From Treponema sp. (GTDB taxonomy: Bacteria > Spirochaetota > Spirochaetia > Treponematales > Treponemataceae), in contig JAFPCT010000068.1 in NCBI GenBank assembly GCA_017390125.1, forward strand, positions 1 to 10,423: 10,423 bases of DNA, written 5' to 3'. Position 1 is the stretch's first letter. Each line of letters opens with the position of its first letter. The position numbers were made by a program, and so were the translations under genes. Under the pieces are notes generated by a model. It was not told the DNA's origin and did no database searches. It saw only the letters and a program-made list of their open reading frames with translations. Shown in pieces: positions 7,006 to 10,423 of the stretch.

Positions 7006-8712
7006 ATGGAGAACGAAAAAATCAACCTTTTATTTCCGAACGGTGAGGAGGAATTCAAGGAACTTTCAGCCGTGTCATTCCACGATCTGGGAATTGACTT
7101 TATATGCGAAAAAATAACCGATAAATCAGAAGAGCGCGCTCAGTTTGCACAGATATTTCAAAAGATGAGCGACAACCCGGCGGTAACAGCATACAGGGGC
7201 GACATTTTCCAGGACATTTATGAGAATCCGGAAATGTGCAGTAAACTCATGACCCAGCTTGAGCACATCAACTACGAGAAACAGTACAGCGGCTTTTCCG
7301 GACACTACGAAGATTCTGATTCTGCATGGGAACTGCTCCACCGGCTTGAAGAAATACATGATTACATCGTTTCGATAGAAGCAATCTACAAGTGCCTTTC
7401 AGACTGCAAGCTAAAGTCCGAAGGAATGAACCGCCTTAAAAACTACATAAATGAACTTTACAATGACAACGGCTTCGCAGAGTTAAAGAAAGACATTGCC
7501 AGCCTTAAGGCTTCAACACAGGATTTGAAAAGCATTACCCTCGGCGTAAACCTGAACGAGAAATTTGAGGCCAACGGAATCGGACTGATTTCATTCAACA
7601 AAAAACAGTTCACCCGCTCAAATGCAATCGGGCAGTTTGTAACAAAAATTGCCGCAAAAGATTCAATGAATAAAAACACTGATTGGGACGACCAGCTTAA
7701 GTACACGCCGATAGAAGCCGGCAAAACAGATGTTTTTGAAAAAATACTTTCCATTGCCGGAGTAAACGACCCAAGAGTTGAAAATTCTACGTTCCACATG
7801 GACAAAATCGCAAATTCCATGCTGGGAAGCATAGTCTATAAGCTGAAGACCGTACTCAAGAAATACGTGTATCTGCCGGTTACAGACATAACAGATTTGA
7901 TTCCCCAGTTTATTTTCTTCATCCGCTTTGCAGAATACATCAAGGCGATGCAAAAAAAGGGTTTCACCTTCTGCAAGGCAAAAACAGCAGAGGGTAAATC
8001 AAAGTGGCACATGAAGGCAACAGGAATTTATAATTTCAAGCTGCTTTCAGCATTTGCCGGCACACAGGGAGCCGACCAGATAGTAAAGAACGACCTGAAC
8101 TTTAATGCAGAACACCTTGCATACATTCTGACCGGCGCCAACCGCGGCGGCAAAACCACAATAACCCAGGCAGTAGGACTGCTCTTTGTGCTTGCCCAGG
8201 CAGGAATCTACGTTCCGGGAGAAAGTTTTGAATTCAACCCGGTAGATTCAATCTATACCCATTTCCCGGCCGACGAAGACAAAACCCTGGATTTAGGCCG
8301 TCTGGGCGAAGAATGTAAACGCTTTAAGGAACTGTATACCGCCTGCACGGACACAAGCCTTCTGCTCCTGAACGAAACCTACTCCACCACCTCATTTGAA
8401 GAAGGCTACTACATAGCGAAGGATTCTGTCAGGGCAATACTGAAAAAGGGAATACGAACAATCTACAACACCCACATGCACAAGCTTGCATACGACATAG
8501 ATGAAATAAACAGCAGCTCAAAAGAATGCAAAGCCGCCTCTCTGGTAGTAAAATCCAAGAACGGCGAACGCTCTTTCAAAGTAGAACTGGCTCCTCCCGA
8601 AGGCATCTCCTTTGCCAAAGACATAGCCGAAAAATACGGCGTAACATACGAGATGCTGACAGAGGCAGAGGATTCCTTGTCTACAGCCAGCTCTTCGCAG
8701 ACAGGCAGCTAA
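7006..8712 (+). CDS. MutS-family ATPase lacking the mismatch-recognition domain
   Basis: The 568-residue product has a helical lever/core-like region (about 1-340, similar in pattern to MutS domain III) and a C-terminal MutS ABC-type ATPase (about 345-550). Motifs: Walker A TGANRGGKTT (376-385; canonical TGPNMGGKST), Walker B region LLLLNET (452-458) with Asn456 where MutS has Asp but Glu457 kept, the adjacent STTSFEEG (460-467) in the place of GRGTS, and the H-motif YNTHMH (487-492). There is no N-terminal Phe-X-Glu mismatch-reading domain, no connector domain, and no C-terminal Smr nuclease as in MutS2. Post-replicative mismatch repair is therefore unlikely; a role in recombination, DNA structure handling or even ribosome-linked work is open. 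No SD sequence precedes the ATG (AAGCC). The stop overlaps the ATG of a 25-codon ORF (TAATG). It is alone between the pheT terminator and the palindromic region. Confidence 0.85.
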   Translation: MENEKINLLFPNGEEEFKELSAVSFHDLGIDFICEKITDKSEERAQFAQIFQKMSDNPAVTAYRGDIFQDIYENPEMCSKLMTQLEHINYEKQYSGFSGHYEDSDSAWELLHRLEEIHDYIVSIEAIYKCLSDCKLKSEGMNRLKNYINELYNDNGFAELKKDIASLKASTQDLKSITLGVNLNEKFEANGIGLISFNKKQFTRSNAIGQFVTKIAAKDSMNKNTDWDDQLKYTPIEAGKTDVFEKILSIAGVNDPRVENSTFHMDKIANSMLGSIVYKLKTVLKKYVYLPVTDITDLIPQFIFFIRFAEYIKAMQKKGFTFCKAKTAEGKSKWHMKATGIYNFKLLSAFAGTQGADQIVKNDLNFNAEHLAYILTGANRGGKTTITQAVGLLFVLAQAGIYVPGESFEFNPVDSIYTHFPADEDKTLDLGRLGEECKRFKELYTACTDTSLLLLNETYSTTSFEEGYYIAKDSVRAILKKGIRTIYNTHMHKLAYDIDEINSSSKECKAASLVVKSKNGERSFKVELAPPEGISFAKDIAEKYGVTYEMLTEAEDSLSTASSSQTGS

Positions 8713-8789
8713 TGAACGAAGCGTTTATAAAAATTCTAGATGTCTCTTTTTTATATGATGATAAGGTCTTCTATATTCAGGCTATATAG
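8712..8789 (+). CDS. 25-codon ORF coupled to the MutS-like gene; small peptide or 5' remnant of a lost gene
   Basis: The ATG at 8712-8714 shares its A with the TAA stop of the MutS-like gene, the classical arrangement of translational coupling. The peptide (starting MNEAFIKILDVSFLYDDKV) ends at TAG 8787-8789. There is no strong ribosome site. In another frame an open, protein-like stretch continues (IFYEFPDWHNCVRYEHGRFIFQ in part) to a stop near 8859, which would fit a decayed gene that was once the operon partner. I recognise no family. A chance ORF is possible. Confidence 0.3.
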   Translation: MNEAFIKILDVSFLYDDKVFYIQAI

Positions 8790-8856
8790 GATATTTTATG
8801 AGTTTCCAGACTGGCACAATTGTGTGCGTTACGAGCATGGCAGGTTTATTTTCCAA
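8782..8856 (-). CDS. 24-codon minus-strand ORF behind a strong Shine-Dalgarno (uncertain)
   Basis: On the minus strand AAGGAGGA (8869-8862), the best ribosome site in the window, is followed 5 nt later by TTG (8856-8854) and 24 codons to TAG (8784-8782). The peptide begins MENKPAMLVTHTIVPVWK if TTG is read as Met. It overlaps the 25-codon plus-strand ORF by 8 bases. I found no convincing promoter upstream on that strand. It may be a small peptide, a gene remnant, or chance. Confidence 0.25.
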   Translation of the reverse strand: MENKPAMLVTHTIVPVWKLIKYPI

Positions 8857-8969
8857 TAGAATCCTCCTTAAAATTATTTTTTTAAACAAAACTTATCATG
8901 CAGAACAGAAAGATTGTTTTGCAACGATAAAATACCTTTAATCCATCTTAAAATCCTCTCAAAAAAATT

Positions 8970-8995
8970 CGCTTTAAGGGTATACCCTTAAAGCG
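8970..8995. repeat. Perfect 26-bp palindrome (hairpin I)
   Basis: CGCTTTAAGGGTA (8970-8982) is followed directly by its exact reverse complement TACCCTTAAAGCG (8983-8995). On the minus strand it is followed by AATTTTTTT (8969-8961), so in that direction it has the form of an intrinsic terminator. On the plus strand no T-run follows. Its right arm is shared with the next palindrome. Confidence 0.8.
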
Positions 8996-9014
8996 GTTGA
9001 CACAACCGCTTTAA
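8988..9014. repeat. 12+12 bp inverted repeat competing with hairpin I (hairpin II)
   Basis: TTAAAGCGGTTG (8988-8999) and CAACCGCTTTAA (9003-9014) are perfect reverse complements with a 3-base loop (ACA). The left arm overlaps the right arm of the 26-bp palindrome by 8 bases, so the two hairpins cannot form fully at once in one RNA. The last two bases overlap the first arm of the terminator-like hairpin at 9013-9048. Confidence 0.8.
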
Positions 9015-9048
9015 AAAACTTTTCATCGCTTCGCTCGAAAAGTTTTTT
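9013..9048. terminator. Terminator-like hairpin III, usable in both directions
   Basis: AAAAAACTTTTC (9013-9024) and GAAAAGTTTTTT (9037-9048) form a perfect 12-bp stem with a 12-base loop containing CGCTTCGC. The stem ends in T6 on both strands, the form of a bidirectional intrinsic terminator, though its core is AT-rich. It lies only 25 bases before the start of the membrane-protein gene, so it may end transcription from the MutS-like gene or act as a leader attenuator for the genes downstream. Confidence 0.6.
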
Positions 9049-9073
9049 CATTTCTATTATATGGGAGCTAAAT

Positions 9074-9469
9074 ATGAGCATCAGAGACTTCTTTGATTTT
9101 ATCGGATTATGGTTTAAAAGAATTTTTAACATCTTTTCTATGGGAATGTGCGTATTTTTTTCTATAGCATTTTTTGCAGATTCTTATGAAAAAACAGTAC
9201 CTCTTGTCCTTCTGATAATTCTTTTTATTCTTCTTTCACTGTTTAACGCGTTTTACTATTTTATACGCTCAACACAGGTTTATGCCACGGTAATAATTTC
9301 TATGTCGGTACATTTTATTCTTAGCATTGTTATTACATATCTTGGCTCGGAAGGTCATGTTCTTGCAATTATGTTCAGTGCAATGAGCCTTGTTATCTGC
9401 GGAATTGGAAGTAAGCTTTTAGATAAAATAGGAAACTTTTTAGATGGAAAAACTATAGGCAAAAAATAA
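9074..9469 (+). CDS. Small four-helix integral membrane protein of unknown function
   Basis: The 131-residue product has an amphipathic, aromatic-rich N-terminus (residues 1-18, MSIRDFFDFIGLWFKR) and four predicted membrane helices at about 19-36, 42-64, 69-90 and 94-113, followed by a basic tail ending KTIGKK. Charge distribution suggests that both ends are cytoplasmic. GGAG (9064-9067) 6 nt before ATG supports the start. I recognise no family and see no conserved catalytic motif; such proteins are often accessory or stress-related, but that is not shown here. It lies right behind the chained palindromes and 51 nt before the Cys-rich small gene. Its base composition is visibly more AT-rich than pheT and the MutS-like gene. 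Confidence 0.75.
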   Translation: MSIRDFFDFIGLWFKRIFNIFSMGMCVFFSIAFFADSYEKTVPLVLLIILFILLSLFNAFYYFIRSTQVYATVIISMSVHFILSIVITYLGSEGHVLAIMFSAMSLVICGIGSKLLDKIGNFLDGKTIGKK

Positions 9470-9520
9470 AATGGGAATGCAGTTTTACATTCTTAAAATA
9501 AATTTTATGGAGGTTTCATT

Positions 9521-9712
9521 ATGAAACAGATGAAAAACATTAAAACTCCGGCTTATGAATTAAAGCTGGGAAAAGGTTTCTTTGCTGGTACACGGTTCAT
9601 GTGCATCAAATGCGGAAAACAATGCGACTACGCTGGCAGCATGCCAACTCCTGATTGGACTGGTAAATGTCCTGACACAGCATCAGGAAATCATGTTTGG
9701 CAGAAATGCTAA
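9521..9712 (+). CDS. Cys-rich small protein, probable zinc ribbon, unknown function
   Basis: The 63-residue product contains Cys at 28, 31, 35, 50 and 63 and His at 58, arranged as CIKCGKQC, then GKCP, then HVWQKC at the C-terminus. CxxC plus a distal C(x)12C pair fits a zinc ribbon or small treble-clef binding one metal ion. The N-terminal 20 residues are basic and without a signal peptide, so a cytoplasmic location is likely. A good ribosome site GGAGG (9509-9513) stands 7 nt before the ATG. It follows the membrane-protein gene by 51 nt on the same strand. The function cannot be named from sequence; nucleic-acid or protein binding would be usual for such a fold. Confidence 0.75.
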   Translation: MKQMKNIKTPAYELKLGKGFFAGTRFMCIKCGKQCDYAGSMPTPDWTGKCPDTASGNHVWQKC

Positions 9713-9719
9713 ATTTAAT

Positions 9720-9765
9720 ACGTCAGGTCAAGGTACGCTATCGATTAAAGTCTTGACTTTGACGT
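9720..9765. other. Imperfect dyad behind the Cys-rich gene
   Basis: ACGTC (9720-9724) pairs with GACGT (9761-9765), and GTCAAG (9727-9732) with CTTGAC (9752-9757), with a small internal loop between the two stem parts and about 19 bases in the apical loop. There is no proper T-run after it, so it is a poor terminator; it could be an RNA hairpin or a protein-binding dyad. Confidence 0.4.
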
Positions 9766-9773
9766 TTATTAGG

Positions 9774-9801
9774 TTTGTATTAAAAATACAGGCTGTATAA
9801 T
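9774..9801 (+). promoter_or_regulatory. Candidate promoter of the 74-residue acidic protein gene
   Basis: A consensus TATAAT stands at 9796-9801; the best -35 candidate is the weak TTTGTA (9774-9779) at 16 bases. The -10 box lies in the loop of a dyad, TACAGGCTG (9787-9795) / CAGTCTGTA (9808-9816), one G-T wobble, so a regulator could bind over it. Predicted start is near 9808, with AGAGGA (9832-9837) as ribosome site in the leader. Confidence 0.4.
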
Positions 9802-9842
9802 TTTGTGCAGTCTGTACATAAAACTTTTTTTAGAGGAAAATT

Positions 9843-10067
9843 ATGGAAGACAGTAAAAAAGAAAATCCACAGGAAAATGAAACACTTAATTTATCAGGTC
9901 ATGAAAAAGAACTTTTACTTGCACAATACAAAAAAATGCTGGGGTATTTGAAAAAAAACGGAATAGTATTTTCAGAAGACCAAATTGATGAAATTGAAAA
10001 ATTATTAGAAAAAGATTACGGAAATAATCCCCCGATTAATTTAAAAGAGTTTTTAGCACAGTTCTGA
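9843..10067 (+). CDS. Small acidic helical protein of unknown function
   Basis: The 74-residue product is rich in Glu, Lys and Asn. It has a disordered polar N-terminus (1-17), a helix at about 18-39 (HEKELLLAQYKKMLGYLKK), and a second helix at about 44-57 (SEDQIDEIEKLLEK), then a short tail ending FLAQF. There is no signal peptide, membrane helix or Cys. The helix-turn-helix spacing is closer to a small helical hairpin than to a DNA-binding motif. AGAGGA (9832-9837) 5 nt before the ATG supports the start. It has its own possible promoter and is followed after 21 nt by the amidohydrolase gene, so the two may be co-transcribed. I recognise no family. Confidence 0.7.
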   Translation: MEDSKKENPQENETLNLSGHEKELLLAQYKKMLGYLKKNGIVFSEDQIDEIEKLLEKDYGNNPPINLKEFLAQF

Positions 10068-10088
10068 TTGATTTTTCAGGTTCGATTC

Positions 10089-10423
10089 ATGACTGACCAT
10101 CACGTTCACATAGGACAGTTCAACGAAATTTATTTTGATGCATATTCTGTTTTTCAGAGCATTGAAGAAACTTGCGTTCAGACAGGAATAACAGAAGTTC
10201 ACTATTCGTCAACTTCATCCTGCCGGGACGATGCAGAACTTTCAAAAATAGAAGAAGAAATTGCTTACGCACAGGCTTTCAAATCAAAAAAAATAGTCGT
10301 AGAGCCATATCTCTGGTATATTCCGAAATATGCAGAAGAAAATATCAGCGTAAAATCCGCATTAAAGGCTTTTGATTACTGCGGCATAAAAATTCATCCT
10401 TTTGCACAAAAATGGGATTTCGA
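10089..10423 (+). CDS. Metal-dependent amidohydrolase / TIM-barrel hydrolase, N-terminal part (cut off by window edge)
   Basis: From ATG 10089-10091 the frame is open to the end of the window (111 complete codons). The N-terminus MTDHHVHIG gives the DxHxH metal-binding motif (D3, H5, H7) at the end of the first barrel strand, and the later GIKIHP (99-104, with K101 and H103) matches the second metal-site region of Amidohydro_2/TatD-like enzymes. A hydrolase of a small amide, ester or phosphoester is likely; the substrate is unknown. The start is well placed since these enzymes often begin directly with the HxH strand, but the ribosome site (CAGG, about 10 nt upstream) is weak. It lies 21 nt behind the small acidic protein gene on the same strand. 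Confidence 0.8.
   Translation, partial: MTDHHVHIGQFNEIYFDAYSVFQSIEETCVQTGITEVHYSSTSSCRDDAELSKIEEEIAYAQAFKSKKIVVEPYLWYIPKYAEENISVKSALKAFDYCGIKIHPFAQKWDF

Larger units (their letters stand above)
8790..9073. other. Non-coding stretch between the MutS-like gene and the small-gene cluster
   Basis: Apart from the tiny minus-strand ORF, nothing gene-like is supported in 8790-8969. It is AT-rich, with a 10-bp palindrome CACAATTGTG (8815-8824) and two near-identical CTTAAAAT stretches (8868-8875, 8947-8954). From 8970 to 9048 it holds three consecutive perfect palindromes described separately. No tRNA or known riboswitch signature was recognised, and no good plus-strand promoter was found. Confidence 0.5.

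Noticed and set aside
8900..8962. Minus-strand GAGAGG followed by ATG GAT TAA and a short open stretch
   Set aside because: The frame stops after two codons, and the following open stretch is only 13 codons; too little to call even a pseudogene.
8970..9048. CRISPR array or attachment site
   Set aside because: The repeats are inverted and chained, not direct repeats with unique spacers, and no integrase or cas gene is nearby.
10172..10375. 67-codon plus-strand ORF near the right end
   Set aside because: It overlaps, in another frame, the amidohydrolase reading frame, which carries the DxHxH and GIKIHP motifs and is open from 10089 to the window edge.

Overview
The window looks like a chromosomal segment of a treponeme or a close spirochaete relative. 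Three things point there: an archaeal/eukaryotic-type phenylalanyl-tRNA synthetase beta chain, a compact RND efflux operon whose gene order (outer-membrane channel, adaptor, permease) and hairpin-less adaptor match the spirochaetal BesCAB arrangement, and a relaxed spirochaete-style lipobox on the adaptor. Assignment to Treponema is inference from protein character; no rRNA or other taxonomic marker is present.

Left part (1-4367, minus strand): an efflux operon read right to left as marR regulator, TolC-like outer-membrane factor, lipoprotein membrane-fusion adaptor, and RND inner-membrane permease (its C-terminal half runs off the window at base 1). Gaps are 1, 18 and 35 nt. A good sigma70-type promoter (4417-4445) sits in front of marR. 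Its -10 box lies inside a 10+10 bp inverted repeat made of TTTAGA half-sites, which fits autorepression of the whole operon by the MarR protein.

Middle part (4492-8712, plus strand): a divergent promoter with near-consensus boxes drives pheT. The encoded protein carries, after a Lys/Ala/Pro-rich linker, a C-terminal EMAPII/Trbp111-type tRNA-binding domain and a Cys-containing tail, an uncommon architecture for a PheRS beta chain. A clear intrinsic terminator follows. Next is a MutS-family ATPase that keeps only the lever/core and ATPase regions, has no mismatch-reading domain, and carries Asn in place of the Walker B Asp.

Right part (8713-10423): about 360 bases without a convincing gene hold two tiny ORFs of uncertain status and three chained palindromes, two of which compete for the same strand segment and the last of which looks like an intrinsic terminator. 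These lie directly before a run of small, AT-richer plus-strand genes: a four-helix membrane protein, a Cys-rich probable zinc-ribbon peptide, and a small acidic helical protein. The window ends in the first 111 codons of a metal-dependent amidohydrolase.

The efflux operon and pheT are functionally separate units that share an intergenic region. No CRISPR array, insertion sequence, tRNA or rRNA was seen. The most unusual items are the PheT fusion, the mismatch-domain-less MutS ATPase with an altered Walker B motif, and the chained palindromes in front of the small-gene cluster.
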